Shown piece by piece: positions 44,589 to 53,173 of a stretch of 64,000 bases of DNA (position 1 is the stretch's first letter; each line of letters begins with the position of its first letter). Under the pieces are notes generated by a model. That model was not told the origin of the DNA. It worked only from the letters and a program-made list of their open reading frames with translations, and did not search any database. Location of the stretch: contig NZ_BMJQ01000012.1 of the NCBI RefSeq assembly GCF_014643535.1, forward strand, positions 202,665-266,664, read 5' to 3'. The DNA is from Aliidongia dinghuensis (GTDB lineage Bacteria; Pseudomonadota; Alphaproteobacteria; ATCC43930; CGMCC-115725). The translations under genes and the position numbers were made by a program.

Positions 44589-44705
44589 CGACTGATATCT
44601 GATCCCTATCGAAAAACATGAATCGATATATTAGACACCGAAGGACGGCCTGCCTACCTTTGGTGTACGCCCGGTTGTGCGGGCGGTTCGCAGAAAGCTC
44701 GTCCC
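44589..44705. promoter_or_regulatory. Divergent LysR/MFS promoter region
   Basis: A 117-bp gap between the LysR gene and the MFS gene, the standard place for LysR-type operators. GATA-n11-TATC occurs just before the LysR start, and an AT-rich ATCGATATATTAG follows. Both are candidates only. Confidence 0.4.
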
Positions 44706-45932
44706 ATGTCCACCCTCCCGCTCGCCGACGGGGTATCCACGCGCATCCTCGGCGGCACGGCGCAGTTCCGCCGGACCAACCTTGCCCTGTTCCTGGCGGG
44801 TTTCTCGATCTTCGCGCTGCTCTATGGCGTGCAGCCGCTGATGCCGGTGTTCGCTCAGGAATTCCACGTCAGCCCGGCGACGAGCAGCCTCACCATCTCG
44901 CTTACGACCGGCGCGCTCGCGGTCATGATGCTGTTCGCCGGCGCGCTGTCCGACGCGATTGGGCGCAAGCGCATCATGTGCCTGTCGATGACGCTCTCGG
45001 CGCTGCTGACGCTTGGCGCCGCCTTCGTCGGCGACTTCACGCAGCTTATGGTGCTTCGCCTCTTGATGGGCGTCGCCTTGAGCGGCGTGCCGTCGATCGC
45101 CATGGCCTATCTGGGCGAGGAGATCGACCCGCGCTCGGTCGGGCTCGCCATGGGCCTGTTCATCGGCGGCAGCGGCTTCGGCGGCATGGTCGGCCGGGTC
45201 GTGACCGGCGCCTTGACGGACTATGCCTCCTGGCGCGTGGCTTTGCTGGTGCTGGGTGGCGCCGGCCTTGTCGCCGCGGTCGCGTTCTGGCGCAGCCTGC
45301 CGGAATCGCGCCATTTCATACCGCGTTCGTTTCATCCCTGGCGCCTCGTCACGGGCCTGGGTGAGCCCTTCGCGATCAAGGGCCTGCCCTGGCTGTTCGC
45401 CGCGGCGTTCCTGCTGATGGGCAGCTTCGTGACGCTCTACAATTACGTGGGCTTCCGCCTGATGGCGCCGCCGTTCAACTTGAGCCAGACCGTGACCGGC
45501 AGCCTGTTCACCGTTTATCTGGTCGGCATCTGGGCCTCGGCCTGGATCGGCGGCCTGGCCGACCGGTACGGCCGCCGGCGCATGCTGTGGATCGCCGTGC
45601 TGATCCTGCTGGCTGGTGTCGAGCTCACCCGGTCCCATTCGCTGGCGGTGATCGTGCTCGGCATCGCCACCGTCACCTTCGGCTTCTTCGGCGGCCATTC
45701 GATCGCGTCCAGCTGGATCAGCCGGCGCGCCATGACGTCCAAGGCCCAGGCGTCGTCGCTTTACCTGTTCTTCTACTACACCGGGTCGGCGCTGGTCGGG
45801 TCCTACGGCGGCGTCGTCTGGTCCCAAGGCGGCTGGACCGGCGTCGCCAACCTGCTCACGCTGCTGCAGGTCGCGGCCCTGCTGGTGGCGCTGCGCCTGA
45901 GCTTCCTCAAACCCCTGTCGGTCGCCCCCTGA
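44706..45932 (+). CDS. MFS transporter, YnfM-like drug/arabinose efflux type
   Basis: A 408-residue carrier with 12 membrane helices. Motifs are 'FSIFALLYGVQPLMPVFAQEF', 'GALSDAIGRKRIM' (the loop 2-3 signature GxxxDxxGRKR) and 'GGLADRYGRRRML' (its repeat in loop 8-9). This pattern fits the YnfM-type exporter group. Ribosome binding site is weak. It is divergent from, and presumably controlled by, the LysR protein. The substrate is unknown. Confidence 0.88.
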   Translation: MSTLPLADGVSTRILGGTAQFRRTNLALFLAGFSIFALLYGVQPLMPVFAQEFHVSPATSSLTISLTTGALAVMMLFAGALSDAIGRKRIMCLSMTLSALLTLGAAFVGDFTQLMVLRLLMGVALSGVPSIAMAYLGEEIDPRSVGLAMGLFIGGSGFGGMVGRVVTGALTDYASWRVALLVLGGAGLVAAVAFWRSLPESRHFIPRSFHPWRLVTGLGEPFAIKGLPWLFAAAFLLMGSFVTLYNYVGFRLMAPPFNLSQTVTGSLFTVYLVGIWASAWIGGLADRYGRRRMLWIAVLILLAGVELTRSHSLAVIVLGIATVTFGFFGGHSIASSWISRRAMTSKAQASSLYLFFYYTGSALVGSYGGVVWSQGGWTGVANLLTLLQVAALLVALRLSFLKPLSVAP

Positions 45933-45943
45933 CATTCGTATGA

Positions 45944-45955
45944 TTCCGTACGGAA
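45944..45955 (+). promoter_or_regulatory. Perfect 12-bp palindrome before pcp
   Basis: TTCCGTACGGAA lies 18 bp upstream of the pcp start and 11 bp after the MFS stop. A fully symmetric 12-mer this close to a start may be an operator; no regulator is implied by sequence alone. Confidence 0.35.
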
Positions 45956-45973
45956 AAATGAGGGAGGCGGGCG

Positions 45974-46615
45974 ATGCGCATACTGGTGACCGGTTTCGAT
46001 CCCTTCGGCGGCGAGCCGGTCAATCCGGCGCTGGAGGCGCTGAAGCGGCTGTCGGCCACCCTCGGCCCGCACGCGATCGAGCGCCGGCCGCTGCCGACCG
46101 TGTTCCATCGATCGCTCGACGTGCTGGGCGATGCGGTACGCACGCTCCGGCCGGATCTGCTGATCGCCGTCGGGCAGGCCGGCGGCCGAACCGAGATCTC
46201 GATCGAGCGCGTCGCGATCAACCTCGATGATGCACGCATCCCCGACAATGGCGGCCAGTCGCCGATCGACCAGCCGATCGTGCCGGGCGGACCGGCGGCC
46301 TATTTCACCAACCTGCCCCTGAAGGCCATGGTCCGGGCGCTCGGCGATGCCGGCATCCCGGCCAAGGTCTCGAACACCGCCGGCACCTTCGTGTGCAACC
46401 ATGTGTTCTACGGCGCCATGCATCTGGTCGCGACCGAGTTTCCGCGGATGCGCGCCGGCTTCATCCATATCCCGTTCCTGCCGGAACAGGTGGCGCGTCA
46501 CCCGGGGCAACCGTCGATGGCGGTCGAGACGGTCGTCGCCGGCCTGACCCTCGCCATCGAGACGGCGGCCGGCCGCACGGACGACATCGCCGTCGCCGAC
46601 GACGCGACCCACTGA
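45974..46615 (+). CDS. pcp: Pyroglutamyl-peptidase I
   Basis: A 213-residue cysteine peptidase (family C15) that removes N-terminal pyroglutamate from peptides in the cytoplasm. The catalytic triad is visible: Glu79 in 'EISIERVAIN', Cys141 in 'NTAGTFVCNHVFY' and His165 in 'GFIHIPFLPEQ'. The N-terminal 'ILVTGFDPFGGEPVNPAL' is the usual family start. GAGGGAGG precedes the ATG. An enoyl-CoA hydratase gene follows after 18 bp. Confidence 0.95.
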   Translation: MRILVTGFDPFGGEPVNPALEALKRLSATLGPHAIERRPLPTVFHRSLDVLGDAVRTLRPDLLIAVGQAGGRTEISIERVAINLDDARIPDNGGQSPIDQPIVPGGPAAYFTNLPLKAMVRALGDAGIPAKVSNTAGTFVCNHVFYGAMHLVATEFPRMRAGFIHIPFLPEQVARHPGQPSMAVETVVAGLTLAIETAAGRTDDIAVADDATH

Positions 46616-46633
46616 CCTGAGGGGGTTACGATC

Positions 46634-47398
46634 ATGACCATCCGCTTCGAGACGGACGGCCCGGTCGCGATCGTGACGATCGACCGGCCGGCGCGGCGCA
46701 ACGCGGTCGACCGGGCGACGGCGGCGCTGCTGACGGAGGCGTTCCGACGCTTCGATGCCGATCCGGACCTGTCGGTCGCGATCCTGACCGGCGCCGGCGA
46801 GACGTTCTGTGCCGGGGCGGACCTGAAGGCGATCGCCGAGGGGGATCTGAACGATGTTAAGCCGGAGGGCGACGGCCCGATGGGCCCGACCCGGCTCCGG
46901 CTCGGCAAGCCGGTCATCGCCGCGATCGAAGGCCATGCGGTCGCGGGCGGGCTGGAACTGGCGCTGTGGTGCGATCTGCGCGTCGTCGCGCGCGATGCTG
47001 TACTGGGCGTGTTCTGCCGGCGCTTCGGCGCGCCGCTCATCGACCTCGGCACGGTGCGCCTGCCGCGTCTCATCGGCCAGAGCCGCGCCATGGACCTGAT
47101 CCTGACCGGGCGGGCGGTGGCGGCCGACGAGGCCCATGCCATCGGGCTCGCCAACCGGCTGGCTGACCCGGGCCAGGCGCTCGCGGCGGCGCTGGCGTTG
47201 GCGCGGGAGCTCGCGGCCCTGCCGCAGACCTGCCTGCGCCATGACCGATTGTCGGTGCTGGAGCAATGGGATCTCGATCTCGACGCCGCCACGCGCAACG
47301 AGATCGCCCATGGGCGTCAGAGCCTCGATGCCGGCGAAACCCAGGCCGGTGCCGCGCGTTTCCGCGACGGCGCCGGGCGGCATGGCACCAAGGAGTAG
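46634..47398 (+). CDS. Enoyl-CoA hydratase/isomerase (crotonase) family protein
   Basis: A 254-residue crotonase-fold protein. It has 'ILTGAGETFCAGADLKAI' (first oxyanion-hole region) and 'IEGHAVAGGLELALWCDLRV' by position about residues 98-117 (second). In place of the usual catalytic Glu pair, the segment after the oxyanion hole reads 'VFCRRFGAPLIDLGTVRLPR', so the hydratase chemistry is uncertain. The family covers hydration, isomerisation and other reactions of CoA thioesters. GAGGGGG precedes the ATG. Probably co-transcribed with pcp. Convergent with cysH, 6 bp apart. Confidence 0.85.
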   Translation: MTIRFETDGPVAIVTIDRPARRNAVDRATAALLTEAFRRFDADPDLSVAILTGAGETFCAGADLKAIAEGDLNDVKPEGDGPMGPTRLRLGKPVIAAIEGHAVAGGLELALWCDLRVVARDAVLGVFCRRFGAPLIDLGTVRLPRLIGQSRAMDLILTGRAVAADEAHAIGLANRLADPGQALAAALALARELAALPQTCLRHDRLSVLEQWDLDLDAATRNEIAHGRQSLDAGETQAGAARFRDGAGRHGTKE

Positions 47399-47404
47399 AT
47401 GGCG

Positions 47405-48157
47405 TTAGGACGCGACGGACAGGGCGTCGGTCTCAGCCGGCTGCGCGGGCTGCAGGCGCCCGGCGCGATGGATGCCGCATTCGGTCCTGACCTGGCCGGC
47501 CCAGCGGCCGGCGCGCGGGTCCGCCGCGTCCCCCGCCGGGATCGTGCAAGGCCGGCAACCGACCGAGCGATAGCCGCGCGCAATCAGCGGGTGGCGCGGC
47601 AGATCGAGCGCTTCGAAGGCCTCCTCGACCCGTTCGGGCGACCAGTCGGCAATCGGGTCGACCTTGATCAACCCGTCGACCGCCTCGGCGCGCGAGATGA
47701 ACTGGCGCAGCGCGCCGTGATAATGCTTGCGGCCGGAGATCAACACGTCGAACTCGCGGATCGCATGCTGCAGCGGCTCGACCTTGCGCAGGCTGCAGCA
47801 GGCGTCCGTGTCGAACTGCCAGAGCTCCGCGTCCGGGTCGCGGTCGGCGAGCGTCGCGTCGGCGGCCTTGACCGTCCGGAGGCCCGTCAGGCCCAACCGA
47901 CGCTGCACCAGGTCGCGATAGGCGAGCGTCTCGGGGAAATGATGGCCGGTGTCGAGGAAGATGATCGGGATGTCCTGCCGGACGCGGGCCGCGAGCGCCA
48001 GCAGCAGTGCTGATTCCGTGCCGAAGGACGACACGATCGCGACCCGTCCGGGAAATTCGTCTTCGATGATGGCGCGGAGGAATTCTTCGCCGTCGACGCC
48101 CTGATACTGACGATTGAGCGTTACCGCGCGCTGGCGTGCCGCAAGGTCCAGATCCAT
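47405..48157 (-). CDS. cysH: Adenylyl-sulfate (APS) reductase, CysH family
   Basis: A 250-residue assimilatory reductase. 'SSFGTESALLL' and 'IFLDTGHHFPET' form the nucleotide site. Cys120-Cys121 ('DACCSLRK') and Cys201-x2-Cys204 ('VGCRPC') are the four ligands of the [4Fe-4S] cluster that marks the APS-using type, as opposed to PAPS reductases. Catalytic Cys227 is in 'RTECGIH'. It reduces APS to sulfite with thioredoxin. Unusually it stands alone here, with no cysI, cysD or cysN nearby. Confidence 0.93.
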   Translation of the reverse strand: MDLDLAARQRAVTLNRQYQGVDGEEFLRAIIEDEFPGRVAIVSSFGTESALLLALAARVRQDIPIIFLDTGHHFPETLAYRDLVQRRLGLTGLRTVKAADATLADRDPDAELWQFDTDACCSLRKVEPLQHAIREFDVLISGRKHYHGALRQFISRAEAVDGLIKVDPIADWSPERVEEAFEALDLPRHPLIARGYRSVGCRPCTIPAGDAADPRAGRWAGQVRTECGIHRAGRLQPAQPAETDALSVAS

Positions 48158-48480
48158 GATGCCCGTCCGATCGAACTAATACCGCAACCGTCGGGGCGTC
48201 TCTGAAGGGCGTCCCGCTTTAGCCGCATTTGTTAAGCGCCCGCAAGCTGATGCTCAAATCGGCGCTGTGGTTCGGATATAATTCCACACAGAATGCATGT
48301 CAATAATCGATATTCACATTTTGGCAACGTCAAAAAAGTGGCATGCCCGCTGTTGCATCTGTGCATCGTCGGACGTGGCGGAATTCGGACACCGAAGCGA
48401 GATTCCCCAGCGGCGCCGTGGCGCCCTGCGCTAAACTGGCCCGCTCGATCGTGGCCTCAGGGACACCGGCGGATTTCACA
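48158..48480. promoter_or_regulatory. Divergent region between cysH and ogt
   Basis: A 323-bp stretch with no convincing gene. Its middle (about 48270-48350) is AT-rich and includes TATAAT at 48277-48282, a possible -10 on the plus strand, but no well-spaced -35 is seen. The part at about 48370-48470 translates to a peptide ('GRGGIRTPKRD') of the kind produced by reading tRNA T-arms backwards, but no foldable tRNA is present. Confidence 0.4.
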
Positions 48481-49026
48481 ATGATGGATTGGAGTTTTGC
48501 CCCCGAAGCCCCGGCCGAAGCCGAGGCGCTGAGCGTGACCGTGTCGAGCCCGCTCGGACCGCTGACCGTAACCGAGGTCGCGGGGGCGATTGTCCGGCTG
48601 CGCTGGCGCGGCCGGGGTGGGAGTATGCCGCCCGCGACGACACCGCCGACGCCGCTCCTCGCCGAGGCGGCGCGCCAGCTCGCGGCCTATTTCGACAAGC
48701 GGCTTAAGGATTTCGATCTGCCGCTGCGGCCGGACGGCTCGCCGTTCCAGCAGGCGGTCTGGGGCGCCATGTGCCGTATTCCGGCGGGTGCCACGCGCAC
48801 CTATGGCTCGGTCGCGGCCGAACTCGACGTACCGGCCCGGGCGGTCGGCGGCGCCTGCGGCACCAACCCCATCCCGATCATCATTCCGTGCCACCGCATC
48901 CTGGCGGCCGGCGGCTCGCTCGGCGGCTACAGCGGCCAGGGCGGCGCCGAGACCAAGCTGTTCCTGCTGGCGCTCGAAGGGGCGGAGGCGCCGGACGCCG
49001 ACCCGCGGCAGATGAAGCTGCTGTAG
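48481..49026 (+). CDS. ogt: Methylated-DNA-protein-cysteine methyltransferase
   Basis: A 181-residue suicide repair protein that removes methyl groups from O6-methylguanine. The acceptor is Cys137 in 'IIIPCHRILAAGG'. The recognition helix region 'GSPFQQAVWGAMCRIPAG' and 'TRTYGSVAAEL' are typical, and 'GGYSGQGGAETK' ends the active domain. Two ATG codons at 48481 and 48484; the frame is open further upstream but without family similarity. No Ada domain is fused, so this is the constitutive Ogt form. Confidence 0.92.
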   Translation: MMDWSFAPEAPAEAEALSVTVSSPLGPLTVTEVAGAIVRLRWRGRGGSMPPATTPPTPLLAEAARQLAAYFDKRLKDFDLPLRPDGSPFQQAVWGAMCRIPAGATRTYGSVAAELDVPARAVGGACGTNPIPIIIPCHRILAAGGSLGGYSGQGGAETKLFLLALEGAEAPDADPRQMKLL

Positions 49027-49047
49027 CGGGCCGGCTTTCGCGGCACC

Positions 49048-50628
<1,581 letters not shown>

Positions 50629-50868
50629 GGCTTCTTCTGGCGCGAGCGGCCGCCGTCACACGGCGGACAAGGCTTCGCGCTTGTCGTCCCTCGCCGCGCG
50701 CGAAGCCGGTGGGACGGGATCATAGAGGAACGTCTCGAGATGCTGCGGCGCGATCGTCTGAGGATGCTGCCGTTCGGCGCGATCTGCGAAACGGGAAGAA
50801 ACGCCCCAACGGAGCTAAGGCCTTGAACCAGCCTTCTTGAGAGCGTTGGGAGCCCTCGAGAGAGTGAA

Positions 50869-50945
50869 TGGCGCGCCCGAAGAGATTCGAACTCCTAACC
50901 CCCAGATTCGTAGTCTGGTGCTCTATCCAGTTGAGCTACGGGCGC
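50869..50945 (-). tRNA. tRNA-Arg, anticodon ACG
   Basis: A 77-nt tRNA on the minus strand with CCA encoded. Acceptor stem GCGCCCG/CGGGCGC (7 bp), D-arm around AGCTC...GAGC, anticodon stem CCAGA/TCTGG with loop CTACGAA (anticodon ACG, read as ICG), a five-base variable loop, and T-arm AGGAG-TTCGAAT-CTCTT in which the terminal pairs close normally. ACG is the usual bacterial reader of CGT, CGC and CGA. Confidence 0.97.
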
Positions 50946-50980
50946 GCAATCGGCGGCGGAACCGCCGTTCGAGGTCGCGG

Positions 50981-51009
50981 ACACTAGTCGATGTCTTTCG
51001 AGCCCGCAA
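50981..51009 (-). promoter_or_regulatory. Candidate promoter of tRNA-Arg
   Basis: On the minus strand TTGCGG (51004-51009) and TAGTGT (50981-50986) are 17 bp apart, placing a start about 28 bases before the tRNA. A CGGCGG-AA-CCGCCG hairpin (50954-50967) lies in the leader. Confidence 0.45.
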
Positions 51010-51202
51010 GGCTGAAAGGATGGCCGATGCCGCGCTCGGGCGAAAGCGGGCCATGCGTCTGATGCAGAGCCCGAGCCGCCGCCGATGCGCCCGAAATCGG
51101 GACAGCCCTGCTGCCAGCCTCCTCTGCGTGCGCTTGATTTGACCCGCGCGCGATCTCGCGCTAATGCCGTGAAATACCCGATTTCCTTGGAACGGCTGCA
51201 TC

Positions 51203-51685
51203 ATGACGACGAAGAGCGCGCAACGGACCTTCCCGGTGTCGTGGGAAGAATTGCACCGCAATGCCAAGGCGCTGGCCTGGCGCCTCATCGAGAGCGGGCC
51301 GTTTACCGGCATCGTCGCGATCACGCGCGGCGGGCTGGTGCCCGCGGCGATCGTGGCGCGCGAGCTCGAAATCCGGCTGGTCGACACGTTCTGCGTCGCC
51401 ACTTACGACGACCGGACGCTCGGCCAGCCGCAGATCCTCAAAGGCATCGAGGGCGACGGCACGGGCTTGCTTATCATCGATGATCTGGTCGACACGGGCG
51501 TCACCGCGCGGCTCGTGCGCGGCCAGCTGCCCAAGGCGCATTTCGCGACGATTTATGCCAAGCCCGCCGGCCGGCCGCTCGTCGATACGTTCATCACCGA
51601 GGTGAGCCAGGACACCTGGATCCTGTTCCCCTGGGATACCGAGCCGCAGTCGGCCGTGCCGGTCGCGAAGCAGGTTTTGCGCTGA
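51203..51685 (+). CDS. gpt: Xanthine-guanine phosphoribosyltransferase
   Basis: A 160-residue purine salvage enzyme that joins xanthine or guanine with PRPP. Motifs are 'IVAITRGGLVPAAIVARELEI' by position about residues 37-57 (the conserved cis-peptide loop) and the PRPP-binding 'LLIIDDLVDTGVTARLV'. C-terminal 'WILFPWDTEP' matches the family, with the Trp that stacks on the purine. GGAACGG lies before the ATG. Monocistronic. Confidence 0.94.
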   Translation: MTTKSAQRTFPVSWEELHRNAKALAWRLIESGPFTGIVAITRGGLVPAAIVARELEIRLVDTFCVATYDDRTLGQPQILKGIEGDGTGLLIIDDLVDTGVTARLVRGQLPKAHFATIYAKPAGRPLVDTFITEVSQDTWILFPWDTEPQSAVPVAKQVLR

Positions 51686-51707
51686 CGTAACGAGTGAAAC
51701 ATTCACC

Positions 51708-51817
51708 GTCATTCCCGCGTAGGCGGGAATCCAGAAAGAGCCGCGTCTGCGGCGACATCACTCTTTATCCGCGCTGTCGCGCGTAAAGGACTGGATCCCC
51801 ACCTCCGCGGGGATGAC
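51708..51817. repeat. Inverted pair of 27-bp REP-like sequences
   Basis: GTCATTCCCGCG-TAGG-CGGGAATCCAG (51708-51734) recurs as its reverse complement at 51791-51817 (CTGGATCCCC...GGGGATGAC), giving a 110-bp element with terminal inverted repeats. Each arm is itself a near palindrome. Such pairs are typical of dispersed palindromic repeats that sit between genes in many Proteobacteria and can act as Rho-independent barriers, or be moved by a RAYT-type transposase. It lies 22 bp after gpt. Confidence 0.8.
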
Positions 51818-51943
51818 GGCTAAAGAATGGAAATGGCGCGGCTTTGCTGGCAGACCTGCGCGCGGCCGGGCTTCCCTTGTCGCGTGGTCCATGTCATGAC
51901 CGCCGATCTTTTCGATTGAACGGCCTCGAGGAGCCTTTCGCCC

Positions 51944-53143
51944 GTGCGTGACGATCCCACGACCCGGCCCCAAGTGACGCTCGCCGCGGGCAAGCACCGG
52001 CGCGCCGAACACGGCCATCCCTGGATCTATTCGAACGAGGTCGTGCTCGACGCCGCGGCCAAGGCGCTGCCGGCCGGCAGCCTCGTCACCGTGCGCACGG
52101 CCGAGGGCCGCTCGCTCGGGGTTGCGACCTTCAACGCCCATCCGCTCATCACCTGCCGCGTCATCGCGCGCGATTGGAGCCTCAAGATCGATCGCGCCTT
52201 CCTGGCAAAGCGGATCGAACGGGCGCTTGGGCTGCGCGACCGGCTGTTCGCCGAGCCCTATTACCGCCTGATCCATGCCGAGGCCGACGGACTGCCGGGC
52301 CTGATCGTCGACCGCTACGGCACGGCCCTCGTCTGCCAGCTCAACACCGCCTGGGCATCGGCCATGGAGGCGGAAATTCTTGCCGCTCTCGACGCGGTGC
52401 TGGCGCCCGAGCTCATCGTGCTGCGCAACGACAGCCCGGCGCGGGCACTTGAGGGCCTGGCCGGCGAGACGCGGGTTGCGAAGGGCAGCCTTTCGGGTCC
52501 GCTGCCCGTGCGCGAGAACGGCGCCAATTTCCTGGCTGATCTCTCGGAAGGGCAGAAGACCGGCTGGTTCTTCGACCAGCGGCCGAACCGGGCGTTCGTT
52601 GCCGCCCTCGCCAAGGGCGAGCGCGTCATCGATTGCTACAGCTTCTCCGGCGGCTTCGGCATCCAGGCCGCGGTCGCAGGCGCGAGCGAGGTGACGCTCG
52701 TCGACCGGTCGGAACCGGCGCTGGCGCTGGCTGAGCAGGCCGCCGCGCTGAACGGCGTCGCCGACCGGGTGAAGGTCGCGCGCGGCGAGGTGTTCGAGAC
52801 GCTCGAAAAGCTGGCTGAGGCCAAAGAGCGGTTCGGCGTCGTCATTCTCGACCCGCCGGCCTTCGTTAAATCCAAGAAGGACCTGGGCCCGGGCAGCCGC
52901 GGCTATCGCAAGATGGTGCGGCTCGGCGCCGCCCTCGTCCAGAAACAGGGCATCCTGCTCGCCGCCTCCTGCTCGCACAACATGCCGCTCGAGCTTTTTG
53001 CCGAGGCGGTGCGCCAGGGGCTCGACGACGCCGGCCGGACGGGCCGCATCCTCTATACCGGCGGCGCCGGGCCCGACCATCCGGTCCATCCGGCGTTGCC
53101 TGAATCGGCCTATCTCAAGGCCCAGGTGCTGGCCATCGACTGA
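51944..53143 (+). CDS. rlmI: Class I SAM-dependent 23S rRNA (cytosine) methyltransferase, RlmI-like
   Basis: A 399-residue RNA methyltransferase. An N-terminal PUA-type domain (about residues 8-85, 'GKHRRAEHGHPWIYSNEV') is followed by an EEHEE-like domain and a Rossmann SAM-binding domain with 'VIDCYSFSGGFGIQAA' and 'VILDPPAFVKSK' (catalytic motif IV), and a C-terminal 'ASCSHNM' where the catalytic Cys is expected. Its counterpart in E. coli makes m5C1962 in 23S rRNA. The start is GTG with GAGGAGC upstream. Convergent with the kinase gene. Confidence 0.9.
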   Translation: MRDDPTTRPQVTLAAGKHRRAEHGHPWIYSNEVVLDAAAKALPAGSLVTVRTAEGRSLGVATFNAHPLITCRVIARDWSLKIDRAFLAKRIERALGLRDRLFAEPYYRLIHAEADGLPGLIVDRYGTALVCQLNTAWASAMEAEILAALDAVLAPELIVLRNDSPARALEGLAGETRVAKGSLSGPLPVRENGANFLADLSEGQKTGWFFDQRPNRAFVAALAKGERVIDCYSFSGGFGIQAAVAGASEVTLVDRSEPALALAEQAAALNGVADRVKVARGEVFETLEKLAEAKERFGVVILDPPAFVKSKKDLGPGSRGYRKMVRLGAALVQKQGILLAASCSHNMPLELFAEAVRQGLDDAGRTGRILYTGGAGPDHPVHPALPESAYLKAQVLAID

Positions 53144-53150
53144 GCTGGAA

Positions 53151-53173
53151 TTCGCCGGCGCTCAGCCGGCGAA
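53151..53173. terminator. Bidirectional hairpin between rlmI and the sensor kinase
   Basis: Perfect 9-bp stem TTCGCCGGC/GCCGGCGAA (53151-53159 with 53165-53173), 5-base loop, in the 18-bp gap and kinase 3' end. No T-run on either strand, so termination would be weak or Rho-dependent. Confidence 0.45.

Noticed and set aside
48293..48484. 63-codon open frame before ogt
   Set aside because: No recognisable start signal, tRNA-antisense-like peptide, and it ends at the real ogt start; treated as non-coding.
50837..51142. Open frame with peptide 'EEIRTPNPQIRSLVLYPVELRAR'
   Set aside because: It is the antisense of the tRNA-Arg gene; such peptides are common annotation artefacts.
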